This document shows positions 17,245 to 25,756 of a stretch of 64,000 bases of DNA, piece after piece. Position 1 is the first letter of the stretch. The number at the start of each line of letters is the position of its first letter. The position numbers were made by a program, and so were the translations under genes. A model generated the notes under the pieces. That model was given only the letters and a program-made list of their open reading frames with translations. It had not been told where the DNA came from and ran no database searches. The DNA comes from JAPSGM01 sp963777045 (lineage in GTDB: Bacteria > Chloroflexota > Limnocylindria > QHBO01): assembly GCA_963777045.1 (NCBI GenBank), contig CAVZPD010000013.1, positions 111,905 through 175,904 of the forward strand, in the 5' to 3' direction.

Positions 17245-18666
17245 ATGGATGCGCGCGCCTCACTGCTCGAGCGCCTGCGCCAGCGGGATGTCAGGGCGCT
17301 CCCCGAGCTGCTGACTGGCGTTGGTCACGAGCTGGTCGCCGTCGCCTACGCCGTGCTGCAGGACGAGGAGTCGGCTCTGCGCTCCGCCGCGTCCGCCGTC
17401 GCAACGTGCTGGCGCGCTCCCGCGGCCGAGTGGCCGGTCGACGCTCGGCACGTGCGCGAGGGGCTCCTCGGCGAGGCGGCCAGGACCGCCCTGGCGCTGC
17501 ACGGCGTCACGCGCCAGGTTGACCCGCTCTCGCGACCGGCGGCCGGCGAACTGCTGTCGCTGACTCCAGGCCAGCGTGCGGTGGTCGCCCTTCGGCACGT
17601 CGGCCATCTCGAGCCGAGCGCAGCAGCCGAGGCGCTGCAGCTCGGATCGCGCGCCCGCCGCGCCGCGGCGACCCTGCTCGATGGAGGAAGTGGCGATGGG
17701 GCGCGGGCCCGTGATGCCGTGCTGGCCAACGTGGCGGGCCTGCCGATGGGCCCGGACGCTGCGTCCGTGCTCGCGGCGATCGATGCTCCGCCGGACGCTC
17801 CTCCCCGACCCTGGCGGCGCTACCTGGTCGCGGCCGCTGCGACCGCGACCGCCGGCCTGCTGCTGGTCATGCTGATCGCCGCGCCGCCGGTCGACGACGC
17901 GGCACTCCCTCCGGCGTCTCGAGCGCCGATCTCGGAACCCAGCCGTCCGCCGGTGGCTGTCTCCGTCCCGGCGATCGAGGTGCGGGACCTGGCGGACGAG
18001 CCGAGCCTGAGCGACTGCGGCATCCAGCCGCCGGATGCGGAGCTTGCGTACGCCGGCTGGACGACCCCCGAGCAGCTGGGCGCCACCTTCGCCATGCTCG
18101 GATCGAGCCAGCCGGTGTACGTCCAGGTCCCGCGCGAACCGGTGACCTGGGACCCGCGCGGTGACGCTGCCGCCGGGTCGCTGCGCAGCGAACGCCTGGC
18201 ATGCCTGACCGATACGACCCGCCGCCTGCACGTTGTGGCGCGCCTGCCCGCGGGCTGGAGCGTGCCGGAGCTGATCGACGGGTGCCCCGCCTCGCCCATG
18301 GGTCGCTCGGCCGGCCTCCTGGAGATCGGCGGACCGGGGGCGTTCGTTGTCCTGTCCGATGGCGGCACCGGCTGGTGGGCGGATGATCCGAACGTGCGCC
18401 TGCTGGCGCGCCTGGCACCGTCACCCCTGTCGGACGAGACGGTCACGGCCTGGACGCAGCCGCTCGGCCCGGGCTCTCCACGCCAGCTGGCGATCGAGGC
18501 ACCGCCGCCGCCCGAGCGGGCGCAGCGCGGCAGCACGTACTACCTCTGGCTGGCCAGCGTGCGCTTCACGAGCCCCGGATGCTGGGTGGTGAGCCTCGCC
18601 GTCGATGGGGAGCTGGTTGGATCGGCGATCATCCCGGTCAGCGAGCGCACATCGGCTTCGCGCTGA
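17245..18666 (+). CDS. Membrane-anchored protein with a degenerate sigma-factor-like N-terminal region
   Basis: 473 residues. The first 150 resemble an ECF sigma factor that has lost its motifs: ALPELLTGVGHELVAVAYAV in the region-2 position and LTPGQRAVVALRHVGHLEPSAAAEALQLGSR (cited in part) where region 4 would be. A single membrane helix follows at about residues 193-212 (YLVAAAATATAGLLLVMLIA). The remaining 260 residues are predicted outside the cell, with Cys in ACLTDTT and DGCPASP. No family recognised for the outer part. I infer a sensor with a cytoplasmic sigma-like or adaptor head; the sigma likeness is by eye only. Confidence 0.6.
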   Translation: MDARASLLERLRQRDVRALPELLTGVGHELVAVAYAVLQDEESALRSAASAVATCWRAPAAEWPVDARHVREGLLGEAARTALALHGVTRQVDPLSRPAAGELLSLTPGQRAVVALRHVGHLEPSAAAEALQLGSRARRAAATLLDGGSGDGARARDAVLANVAGLPMGPDAASVLAAIDAPPDAPPRPWRRYLVAAAATATAGLLLVMLIAAPPVDDAALPPASRAPISEPSRPPVAVSVPAIEVRDLADEPSLSDCGIQPPDAELAYAGWTTPEQLGATFAMLGSSQPVYVQVPREPVTWDPRGDAAAGSLRSERLACLTDTTRRLHVVARLPAGWSVPELIDGCPASPMGRSAGLLEIGGPGAFVVLSDGGTGWWADDPNVRLLARLAPSPLSDETVTAWTQPLGPGSPRQLAIEAPPPPERAQRGSTYYLWLASVRFTSPGCWVVSLAVDGELVGSAIIPVSERTSASR

Positions 18667-18679
18667 AGGGATTCTTCGG

Positions 18680-19294
18680 TCAGCTCCCGCTCGAGACCGC
18701 GTGCCCGGTCCGGTCGAAGAGCGAGCCCGGCTGCCAATCGACCTCACGGTGCCTGCGGTGCAGTGTGCCGAGCACCGAATGCTCGATGCCGCGCATCGCC
18801 TGCTCCTCGTCCATCTCCGCGTGGTCGTGGCCGACGAGGTGGAGGCAGCCGTGGATGGTCAGCATGGCGAGCTCCTCGGCGACGCTCCAGCGCCCCTCCG
18901 AGGCCTGGCGCACGGCCTGGTCGATGTCGAGGACGACATCGCCGAGGAGCAGCGGCCCCGGCGGGCCGTAGCCGTCGTCATCGGCCAGTTGCGAGTGGTG
19001 TCCCTCGACCACCCACTCGTGCAGCGGGAAGGCGAGCACGTCGGTCGGTTGGCGCTCGCCCATGTGGTCGAAGTTGAGGCGGACCATCTCGGCATCGGCG
19101 CAGAGGGTGATCTCCACCTCCACCTCCACCTCGCGACCGCCGATGGCCGTGCGGGCGGTCTCGGCGACCGCCGATTCGAGCAGTTCGTGGAGGCCGTCCA
19201 TGGTCATGGGTTCGATCGCAGCCTCGACCTGCTCCCGCCCGAGGTGATCGTGGAACGCGACGCTGCAGCCCATGCCTCGCTCATCGTAGGGCAC
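18680..19294 (-). CDS. ybeY: Endoribonuclease YbeY
   Basis: Up to 204 residues; ATG 19273 is an alternative start. YbeY is a zinc enzyme of 16S rRNA 3'-end maturation and ribosome quality control. The zinc motif HGCLHLVGHDH is present near residue 147, and LNFDHMGERQPTDVLAFPL is the typical substrate-groove segment. It follows the pgpH gene by 38 bp on the same strand, the common pgpH-ybeY order. The C-terminal 30 residues (EVDWQPGSLF onward) extend past the usual domain. Confidence 0.95.
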   Translation of the reverse strand: MPYDERGMGCSVAFHDHLGREQVEAAIEPMTMDGLHELLESAVAETARTAIGGREVEVEVEITLCADAEMVRLNFDHMGERQPTDVLAFPLHEWVVEGHHSQLADDDGYGPPGPLLLGDVVLDIDQAVRQASEGRWSVAEELAMLTIHGCLHLVGHDHAEMDEEQAMRGIEHSVLGTLHRRHREVDWQPGSLFDRTGHAVSSGS

Positions 19295-19332
19295 CCCGTG
19301 CGGGCGCTCAAGGCGAATCGGCCTGTGTCCGC

Positions 19333-21453
19333 TCAGGCCTGCTGCGAATGCTGCTCGATCGGGACCACGTTGTCGGGGTACTTGATCCGGCTGTGGTACA
19401 TGCCGAGCAGCTGCTGAACGAAGGCCTCCTTGATCTGCGAGAGGTTCTTCAGCGTCAGTTCCGCGTCGTCGAGCTGTCCGTCCTCGATTCGGGCGTCGAC
19501 GATGCGGTCGACCATCGTTCGGATGCTTGCCTCGTCCTTGTCGTCGAGCGAACGGACCGATGCCTCCACCCCGTCGGCCAGCATCAGGATCGCCGCTTCG
19601 CGGCTCTGCGGTTTCGGACCGGGATAGCGGAACGTGTCCTTGTTGACGAGCTCGGTCTTGCCGCCGACCTCGCGCAACGCCTTACCGTAGAAGTAGCTCA
19701 TCACGCTCGAGCCGTGGTGCTGCGGGATGAAGCCGATGATCTGGACCGGCAAGCCGTGCTCGTAGCCCAGGTCGATCCCGTCCCGGATGTGGCCCGCGAT
19801 GATGCGCGCGCTCACCTCGGCGCTCAAATCGTCGTGGATGTTGCGCGCCCCGGCCTGGTTCTCGATGAAGGCAAGAGGATTCTTCATCTTGCCGATGTCG
19901 TGGTAGTAGGCTGCGACGCGGGCCAGCAGCGGGTCGGCACCGATGGTCTCCGCAGCGCGTTCGGCGAGGTTGCCTACCATCACGCTGTGGTGGTACGTGC
20001 CGGGCGTCTCGAGGAGCAGGCGCCGCAGCAGCCGGGACGAGGGGTTTGCCAGCTCGAGCAGCTGGAAGACGGTCATGATCCCGAAGACGTTGCTGACCAC
20101 CGCGAACGAGCCCACGGCCAGCACCACCGCCAGTGCGGCGTTGACCGAGCCGGCCGCGATCCCCTGCAGCATGGCCGTCACGTCGCGCTGGTCCAGGAGC
20201 GCAAATGCGAGCAGGACGCCGACGTTGGTGGCGGCGAGGACCAGACCGGTGCGCAGGAACGCGTTGAGCCGCTCGGCGCGAACGATGGCGGTCAGCGCGG
20301 CGATCCCGCCCGCCAGCGTGTAGATCGCCGGCTCGAGGGCCTCGCGATTCATGATCCCGGCGAGCACCGCGAGCGTGACGGCCATGGCCGCCCCGGCCGC
20401 ACCCTCGAGCAGGATCGCGGCAAGCAGCACGGTTGCCGCACCCGGGACGACGTAGGTCCAGAGCGTGCGGTCGGCGGAGATGCGCATCGCGACGGCGGTC
20501 ACCAGCAACGCCAGCACGAAGAGCAGCAACGATCGGTTACGGAACCAGATCTTCGGCTCGAAGCGCCACATGAAGCTGACGAGCAGCGTGGACACGATGA
20601 CCGCGATGAGCGCGTTGCCCGCCAGCGTGGAGGTCGCCGGGCGCTGGCCGGTGAGCCCCAGCGCGTCCAGCTTCTCCAGGGCGAGGGCGGTGATCGGCTC
20701 GCCACTGCGCGCGACGTTCTCGCCCTGGCGCACGGTCACCCTCACGTCCTCGACGGCCTCCCGAGCGGCGGCCCTGGCCGCCTCGGTTTCGGTCGCCGAG
20801 AACTCCTCGTTCGGAATCACCTGTGCGGCGGCGAGGTCGCCGGCCAGCTCGCGCTGCTCGGGGGCCAGCTCGTTGGTGATGTTCGAGCGGACCTCGGCGC
20901 GAACGTCGGAGAGATCGTCCTCCCGAACGGGCCCCGACATGGCGTCCTGCAGGACCTGCCGGCCGGCATCTGCCACGGCCTCCCAGGTGCCGACCGCCAT
21001 GGTCGCCAGCTGGCCGCGCTGCGTCGCCGTCAGCTGCGGCGCGACGCGCTCCAGCTCAGCGGGGACGTCCTCCTGGGCGATCCTCCCGCCGTCCCGGCGG
21101 CTGAGGACGTTGGTGATGATCCGTTCCACCGAGTCGTATGCCCGCACCCGCGCTTCACGGATGTCGGCACGCGGCTCGATGGCCACGTAGATCGGCTGCA
21201 CCTCGGCGGCCGCCTCCGCCCTGAGCTCATCCGTCTGTGACTGGGAGACGAAGCTCGTCGTCACCGGCGCGCGGATGTCCGCCTGCGGGATATCGCCGAC
21301 TTCGTAGTCCGCGGTGCCCGTCACGATCGAGACGCTGGTGATCAGCCACAGCGCGACCGTCAGCAGGACGCCCACGATGAGGGCCCGGACCCAGGGACCG
21401 CGTCCACGCCCGCCCTCCGTCTCGGCCAGCGTGCGCGGGATGAACATCGTCAA
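19333..21453 (-). CDS. 7TM-HD family cyclic-di-AMP phosphodiesterase, PgpH-like
   Basis: 706 residues. One N-terminal helix, a 7TMR-HDED extracytoplasmic domain to about residue 270, seven membrane helices to about 460, then a cytoplasmic HD domain with HHSVMVGNLAERA, YYHDIGK, the pairs HIRDG and PQHHG, and a final Asp. In Listeria, PgpH of this architecture hydrolyses c-di-AMP. It starts with ATGA overlapping the stop of the yqeY-like gene and is followed by ybeY. c-di-AMP use in this organism is inferred from the family. Confidence 0.93.
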   Translation of the reverse strand: MTMFIPRTLAETEGGRGRGPWVRALIVGVLLTVALWLITSVSIVTGTADYEVGDIPQADIRAPVTTSFVSQSQTDELRAEAAAEVQPIYVAIEPRADIREARVRAYDSVERIITNVLSRRDGGRIAQEDVPAELERVAPQLTATQRGQLATMAVGTWEAVADAGRQVLQDAMSGPVREDDLSDVRAEVRSNITNELAPEQRELAGDLAAAQVIPNEEFSATETEAARAAAREAVEDVRVTVRQGENVARSGEPITALALEKLDALGLTGQRPATSTLAGNALIAVIVSTLLVSFMWRFEPKIWFRNRSLLLFVLALLVTAVAMRISADRTLWTYVVPGAATVLLAAILLEGAAGAAMAVTLAVLAGIMNREALEPAIYTLAGGIAALTAIVRAERLNAFLRTGLVLAATNVGVLLAFALLDQRDVTAMLQGIAAGSVNAALAVVLAVGSFAVVSNVFGIMTVFQLLELANPSSRLLRRLLLETPGTYHHSVMVGNLAERAAETIGADPLLARVAAYYHDIGKMKNPLAFIENQAGARNIHDDLSAEVSARIIAGHIRDGIDLGYEHGLPVQIIGFIPQHHGSSVMSYFYGKALREVGGKTELVNKDTFRYPGPKPQSREAAILMLADGVEASVRSLDDKDEASIRTMVDRIVDARIEDGQLDDAELTLKNLSQIKEAFVQQLLGMYHSRIKYPDNVVPIEQHSQQA

Positions 21454-21899
21454 GCCGCCCCCAGGCGACGCCGGACGGCCTCGGACACGGCCTTGCCGTC
21501 GGCCCTTCCCTTGACCCGCGGCATGAGGGCTCCCATCACCCGGCCCATGTCCGCCGCGCCGGCTGCACCGGTCTCCGCCACGGCCTGCGTGACGGCGGCG
21601 TCAAGCTCCTCCGCGCTGATCTGCTCCGGCAGGAACTCCACCAGGATGGCGGCCTCCGCCTCCTCGGTCTGCGCCTTCTCCTCGCGCCCGCCGGCGCGGA
21701 ACTGCTCGATCGACTCCCGCCGCTGCTTCACCTGTCGCGTCAGCACGTCGACCATCTCCTCGTCTGTCAGCGCGTGTCCGAGCTCGATCTGGCGATTGTG
21801 GGCAGCGGCCATCGCCATGCGCAGCGTCGACGTGCGCAGGCTGTCGCGAGCGCGCATGGCGTCGCGCATGGCGGACTCGACTCGCGTCTGGAGCGTCAT
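21450..21899 (-). CDS. GatB/YqeY domain protein
   Basis: 149 residues from ATG 21899; an in-frame ATG at 21923 adds eight residues. YqeY family: MTLQTRVESAMRDAMRARD, then LRMAMAAAHNRQIELG, EILPEQ-type LVEFLPEQISAEELDA, and the end MGRVMGALMPRVKGRADGK. This tRNA-binding domain is the tail of GatB; stand-alone copies usually sit near rpsU, as here (82 bp away). Role uncertain. Confidence 0.9.
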   Translation of the reverse strand: MTLQTRVESAMRDAMRARDSLRTSTLRMAMAAAHNRQIELGHALTDEEMVDVLTRQVKQRRESIEQFRAGGREEKAQTEEAEAAILVEFLPEQISAEELDAAVTQAVAETGAAGAADMGRVMGALMPRVKGRADGKAVSEAVRRRLGAA

Positions 21900-21981
21900 G
21901 GGATCAAATGTCGGCGGGCGCATCGGTCAGTCATTTCGACCATTCGACCAGGCCCGCGGGATGGAGTGAGCGTCTGGCGAA

Positions 21982-22161
21982 CTATGCGCGGGAAGTCGAC
22001 TTCCGCTTCTTGGCTTCCTTGCGCTTGCGCTTCACGCTGGGCTTCTCATAGTGCTCGCGTCGCCGTGCCTCAGCCAGGATTCCCGACTGCTGGATCTTCT
22101 TGTTGAAGCGGCGCAGCGCGCTCTCGAACGACTCGTTCTCGCCCACGCGGACCTCTGCCAA
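21982..22161 (-). CDS. rpsU: 30S ribosomal protein bS21, TTG start
   Basis: 59 residues. AEVRVGENESFESALRRFNK is the standard opening of bS21, followed by a basic tail ending KRKEAKKRKSTSRA. The TTG at 22161 is chosen because it gives exactly the family's first residue and has AGAGGAGG seven bases upstream. A longer frame to 22254 would put non-homologous residues in front. bS21 acts in translation initiation near the anti-Shine-Dalgarno of 16S rRNA and is absent from Actinobacteria. Confidence 0.95.
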   Translation of the reverse strand: MAEVRVGENESFESALRRFNKKIQQSGILAEARRREHYEKPSVKRKRKEAKKRKSTSRA

Positions 22162-22262
22162 ACGTCTCGCCTCCTCTCTGCCTTCGTAGTCGTGCCGTGA
22201 TTCGGTTGACTGATGGGCGGGCACAGGCCCACCACGCGCCAGCCGGGCACGCAAGCCCGCGG

Positions 22263-22291
22263 AGTCTAGCAGCGCGGGTCGGGAGGGTCAA
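22263..22291 (-). promoter_or_regulatory. Housekeeping promoter of rpsU
   Basis: On the minus strand, TTGACC (22291-22286), a 17-base spacer and TAGACT (22268-22263). This is the best match to a standard promoter in the window. Transcription would start near 22256 and leave a leader of about 95 nt before the TTG, with two short GGGC/GCCC hairpins that could be sites of control. Confidence 0.7.
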
Positions 22292-22600
22292 CGCCGCCGG
22301 TTCGCAACGGGGAAGGCTGCCGCCGCACCAGGAACCACGCGGAGGACGGCCGAGGGCACGAGTAGCCCGACACGTACGGCAGATCGCCACCCCGAAGCGG
22401 ATCATGGCGACGAACTGCCGTTCCATCGGGCAATGGTGAGCGTGAAGGGCACCCCTTGGCGCGGCTCAGGCGTGGGGCTGCCCCATGTACCGGCAGCCTG
22501 GCGCCAGAGGCGGCCGCCGTGTGCCGGATCGCCCGATGGAGCAGGCAATGCGGCTTCAGCGCGGCTCACCGGACGCCGCGCTCACCGTCCCGGTTCGGCC
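22292..22600. other. Gene-free stretch between rpsU promoter and the HIT gene
   Basis: No frame here has the codon pattern or homology of a gene. The only local structure I see is GGGGCTGCCCC near 22475. It holds the 3' flank of the HIT/rsmE/prmA/dnaJ unit and the upstream flank of rpsU. Confidence 0.5.
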
Positions 22601-22951
22601 TCAGCCCGGCGGCCAGGACATCGACCGGCCGCCGAGGACGTGGAAGTGCAGGTGAAGGACGCTCTGCCCCGCCTCGGGACCGACGTTGGAGACGACCCGG
22701 TAGCCGCTCAGCCCGGCGTCACGCGCGATGTTGCGGATGGCAGCGAACATGGCCGCCAGCAGCTCTCCGTCCTGCTCGCCCAGCTCGGCGACTGACGGCA
22801 CGTGGCGCCGGGGTATGACCAGCAGGTGGGTCGGCGCGCGCGGGTTGAGGTCGCGGAAGGCCACCGCGAAGTGGTTCTCGTAGACGATGTCGGCGGGGAC
22901 CTCGCCCGCCGCGATCCTGCAGAAGATGCACTCCGCGTCCTGCTCACCCAT
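22601..22951 (-). CDS. HIT family hydrolase (histidine-triad nucleotide-binding protein)
   Basis: 116 residues from ATG 22951. CIFCRIAAGEVPADIVYEN opens the family, PRAPTHLLVIPRRHV is the middle, and the histidine triad is HLHFHVLGG. These enzymes hydrolyse nucleoside phosphoramidates. The start is 10 bases after the stop of rsmE, so the two are probably coupled. An upstream in-frame extension overlaps rsmE and is ignored. Confidence 0.95.
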   Translation of the reverse strand: MGEQDAECIFCRIAAGEVPADIVYENHFAVAFRDLNPRAPTHLLVIPRRHVPSVAELGEQDGELLAAMFAAIRNIARDAGLSGYRVVSNVGPEAGQSVLHLHFHVLGGRSMSWPPG

Positions 22952-22961
22952 GCTGATGAGC

Positions 22962-23651
22962 CTAGGCGAAGTCGCCGGTCCGCGACAAGACCACCGCCGC
23001 CGCGGCCACCGCCACCGTCTCCGAGCGCAGGATCCGCGGACCCAGCCCGGCGAGCGCCATGCCCGATCGCTCGGCGGCGGCCACCTCGTCGGGCGTGAAG
23101 CCACCCTCCGGACCGATGACCACGTCGCGGGGCGCCTCGAGCTCGGACAGCCGGCGGCCGTCGGCCCGCGCGTACAGCAGGACCGACGCCTCCCGCAGCA
23201 CCTCCTCGAACGCCACCGGCTCCCGCACGGCGGGGATCAGCCCCCGCTCGGACTGCTCGGCCGCCTCGCGGGCGACCGCGCGCAGCCGTTCCAGGCGCCT
23301 GGGCGAGAGGTCGCGGGCGACGGACCGTTCGGAGACGAAGAGCAAAAACTCGACGACCCCCACCTCGGTGGCGTGGCGGACGACCGGTTCCAGGTGGTCG
23401 CCGCGCAGGAGCGCCTGCCACACCGTCAGTCGATGGGCCGGCTCGCCGCCGGCGGCGCGGCGCTCCTCGACCACGCACTCGTTGCCCGCCAGCCGCACGG
23501 TCGCAGCCTCGCCGCGCCCGTCGAGCAGGACGAAGCGCTCGCCGTCTCGCATGCGCAGCACCCGCAGCACCTGGTGCTCGACCGTGTCGGGCAGCGGGAA
23601 GCTACCGCCGGCCATCTCGTCGGGCCGCACGAAGAAGCGGTGGAGCGTCAC
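22962..23651 (-). CDS. rsmE: 16S rRNA m3U1498 methyltransferase RsmE
   Basis: 229 residues from GTG 23651, which overlaps the stop of prmA as GTGA; the frame runs further upstream but the protein begins naturally at TLHRFFV. PUA-like N-terminal domain (HRFFVRPDEM, HQVLRVLRMRDGE), then a SPOUT knot: VIGPEGGFTPDEV and LGPRILRSETVAVAA bind SAM. It follows prmA directly, the order seen in many bacteria. Confidence 0.95.
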   Translation of the reverse strand: MTLHRFFVRPDEMAGGSFPLPDTVEHQVLRVLRMRDGERFVLLDGRGEAATVRLAGNECVVEERRAAGGEPAHRLTVWQALLRGDHLEPVVRHATEVGVVEFLLFVSERSVARDLSPRRLERLRAVAREAAEQSERGLIPAVREPVAFEEVLREASVLLYARADGRRLSELEAPRDVVIGPEGGFTPDEVAAAERSGMALAGLGPRILRSETVAVAAAAVVLSRTGDFA

Positions 23652-24556
23652 CCACGCACCATCCGCAGCGAGACCCACTCGCCGTCGTCCAGTCGATCCG
23701 CCGGCGTGAAGCCGGCATCCTGCAGCGCCGCGGCGACCTCGTCTCCCCGCTCGGCGATGATCCCGCTGGCCAGCAGGGTCCCGCCGGTCGAGCAGTGGAT
23801 CGCCAGCCGCCCGGCCAGCTGCACGAGCACCGCGGCCACGAGATTGGCGAGGACCAGCGGGTACCGCTCGACCGGGTCATCGGTGAGGGTCCCCTGGGTG
23901 GCGCTCACGTGATCGGCCAGGCCATTGGCGGCGGCATTGGCAAGAGTAGCCTCGACGGCGACCGCATCGGTGTCAAGGCAGTCGACGTGCCCGGCGCCCA
24001 GGCGCAGGGCGGCCAGGGCCAGGATGCCGGACCCCGAGCCGACGTCCAGGACGCGCGCTGGCATCGGCCCGATGCGCTGCATCAGCGTCAGGATCCCGCG
24101 GGTGGTCGGATGCAGACCGGTGCCGAAGGCCATGCCCGGGTCCAGGCGCACGGCAACCTCGCCGGGCGCCATCGGCTCGTCCAGCCAGGACGGCACGATC
24201 ACCACCCGCCCGATGCGCTGGGGGACGTAGCCCTCCTTCCAGCCCTCTGTCCAGTCGGTGTCCTCGACCGCCTGCACGCGGAGCTCGCCCAGCGGTCGCA
24301 GTCCGAATGCCTGGAGGTGCCAGAGCGCGCGTTCGGTCGCCTCGACCGCCGCGCCAGAACTGTCGTCCTCGGGGATGTGCGCGGTCACCTGGTACGGCGC
24401 CGTGGGATCCTCCCGAGCGGCGAGCTCGTCGGCCGGGTCTCGGATGAGGCGGGTCGGCCGAACCGCGGCGCCGGCGGCAACGCGACCGAGGATCTCGCTC
24501 ACCGCCTCGACCGCCTCGACATCGGCCTCCACGGTCAGCTCCAGCCAGCGCACCAC
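23648..24556 (-). CDS. prmA: Ribosomal protein L11 methyltransferase PrmA
   Basis: 302 residues. The N-terminal substrate-binding domain begins WLELTVEADVEAVEAVSEIL. The SAM-binding motif is VLDVGSGSGILALAAL, preceded by the family signature DPGMAFGTGLHPTTR and followed by DTDAVAVEATLANAAANG and LVLANLVAAVL. Adjacent to dnaJ (8 bp) and overlapping rsmE, it is part of the dnaJ-prmA-rsmE-HIT operon. Confidence 0.95.
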   Translation of the reverse strand: MVRWLELTVEADVEAVEAVSEILGRVAAGAAVRPTRLIRDPADELAAREDPTAPYQVTAHIPEDDSSGAAVEATERALWHLQAFGLRPLGELRVQAVEDTDWTEGWKEGYVPQRIGRVVIVPSWLDEPMAPGEVAVRLDPGMAFGTGLHPTTRGILTLMQRIGPMPARVLDVGSGSGILALAALRLGAGHVDCLDTDAVAVEATLANAAANGLADHVSATQGTLTDDPVERYPLVLANLVAAVLVQLAGRLAIHCSTGGTLLASGIIAERGDEVAAALQDAGFTPADRLDDGEWVSLRMVRG

Positions 24557-24564
24557 GGCACCAG

Positions 24565-25698
24565 CTAGCCGAACATGTCGCGCAGGCGATCGAACAGGCC
24601 CTCGCGTGCCTTCGGCAGCACCGCCGGGCCGCTCACCTCGTCGAGCTGCTTCAGCAGGTCGCGCTCCTTCTTCGTCAGCTTCGGCGGCACGACGACCGTG
24701 GCGATCACGTGCAGGTCACCCCGGCCCGACCCGCGCAGCCGGGGCACGCCCTCGCCACGCAGCCTGATCTCGGTCCCCGACTGGGTGCCGGCCGCGATCT
24801 CGACCGTCTCGTGGCCATCCACCGTCGGGACCTCAACGCTGGCACCCAGCGCCGCCTGCGCGAAGGTGATCGGCAGCTCGTAGAAGAGCTCCGTCCCCTG
24901 CCGCATGAGCTCCGGGTGCGGGCGGACGGTGACCTGCACGAAGAGGTCGCCCGCCGGCCCGCCGCGTGGCCCTGCCTCGCCCTGGCCCTCGATCGCGATC
25001 CGCTGCCCGCTGTCGATGCCGGCAGGGACGCGGACCTCGAGGCTTCGCTCCTGTCGCACGCGCCCGTCGCCCCCACAGTTGTGGCACGGCGTCGCGACGA
25101 TCTGCCCCTCGCCATTGCAGCGCGGGCAGGCCGTGATGTTGACCATCTGGCCCAGGATCGTCTGGCTCACGCGCCGGCGCTCACCGGTGCCGTTGCACTC
25201 GGGGCACCGTTCGGGCTCGGTGCCCGGCTCCCCGCCGATGCCCTCGCAGACCTCGCAGGTGACCAGCGTTGGGAAGCTGATCTCGCGCGTGACGCCCGAG
25301 ACCGCTTCCGCGAACTCGATCATCAGGTCGTAGCGCAGGTCAGCGCCGGCCACCACGCGGCGCCGCTGGCGCGTCCCGGCCGCCGCTCCGCCGAAGAAGG
25401 CGTCGAAGATGTCGCCGAACGGTCCAAAGCCGGCGCCACCGAAGCCGTCGAATCCTCCCGCGGTGCTGGCGGAGTCCACGCCGGCGTGGCCGAACATGTC
25501 GTACGCCGAGCGGCGCTGGCGGTCACCCAGGACGCGGTACGCCTCGTTCAGCTCCTTGAAGCGCTGCTCGGCGCCGTCGCTCTTGTCCACGTCGGGATGG
25601 TGGCGCTGGGCAGCACGGCGGAAGGCGCGCTTGATCTCCTCGTCGGAGGCATCGCGCGAGACGCCCAGCACCTCGTAGTAGTCACGCTTCACGGCCAT
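24565..25698 (-). CDS. dnaJ: Chaperone DnaJ
   Basis: 377 residues. J domain with HPD at about residue 33 (RRAAQRHHPDVDKSDG), a G/F-rich linker, then four zinc-finger repeats CEVCEGIG, CPECNGTG, CPRCNGEG and CHNCGGDG, and two C-terminal substrate domains. It stimulates DnaK ATPase and holds unfolded chains. It is 5 kb from dnaK and carries its own CIRCE, so HrcA should control both units. Confidence 0.97.
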   Translation of the reverse strand: MAVKRDYYEVLGVSRDASDEEIKRAFRRAAQRHHPDVDKSDGAEQRFKELNEAYRVLGDRQRRSAYDMFGHAGVDSASTAGGFDGFGGAGFGPFGDIFDAFFGGAAAGTRQRRRVVAGADLRYDLMIEFAEAVSGVTREISFPTLVTCEVCEGIGGEPGTEPERCPECNGTGERRRVSQTILGQMVNITACPRCNGEGQIVATPCHNCGGDGRVRQERSLEVRVPAGIDSGQRIAIEGQGEAGPRGGPAGDLFVQVTVRPHPELMRQGTELFYELPITFAQAALGASVEVPTVDGHETVEIAAGTQSGTEIRLRGEGVPRLRGSGRGDLHVIATVVVPPKLTKKERDLLKQLDEVSGPAVLPKAREGLFDRLRDMFG

Positions 25699-25707
25699 CG
25701 GGGCGCG

Positions 25708-25744
25708 ATTATACCGATTGGCACTCTATGATTCAGAGTGCCAG
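25708..25744 (-). promoter_or_regulatory. CIRCE operator and -10 box of dnaJ
   Basis: CIRCE: TTGGCACTC (25718-25726), nine bases, GAGTGCCAG (25736-25744); one mismatch between arms. Immediately downstream on the minus strand is a perfect TATAAT (25713-25708), nine bases before the dnaJ ATG. HrcA bound here would block the promoter directly. There is no Shine-Dalgarno; the mRNA should start within about three bases of the ATG. Confidence 0.92.
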
Positions 25745-25756
25745 CCAAGAGCGGCG

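Noticed and set aside
19348..21240. A 630-codon plus-strand open frame
   Set aside because: Antisense to the pgpH-like gene, same composition effect.
22280..22330. Possible tRNA because of a GGTTCG segment
   Set aside because: No acceptor or anticodon stem can be folded around it.
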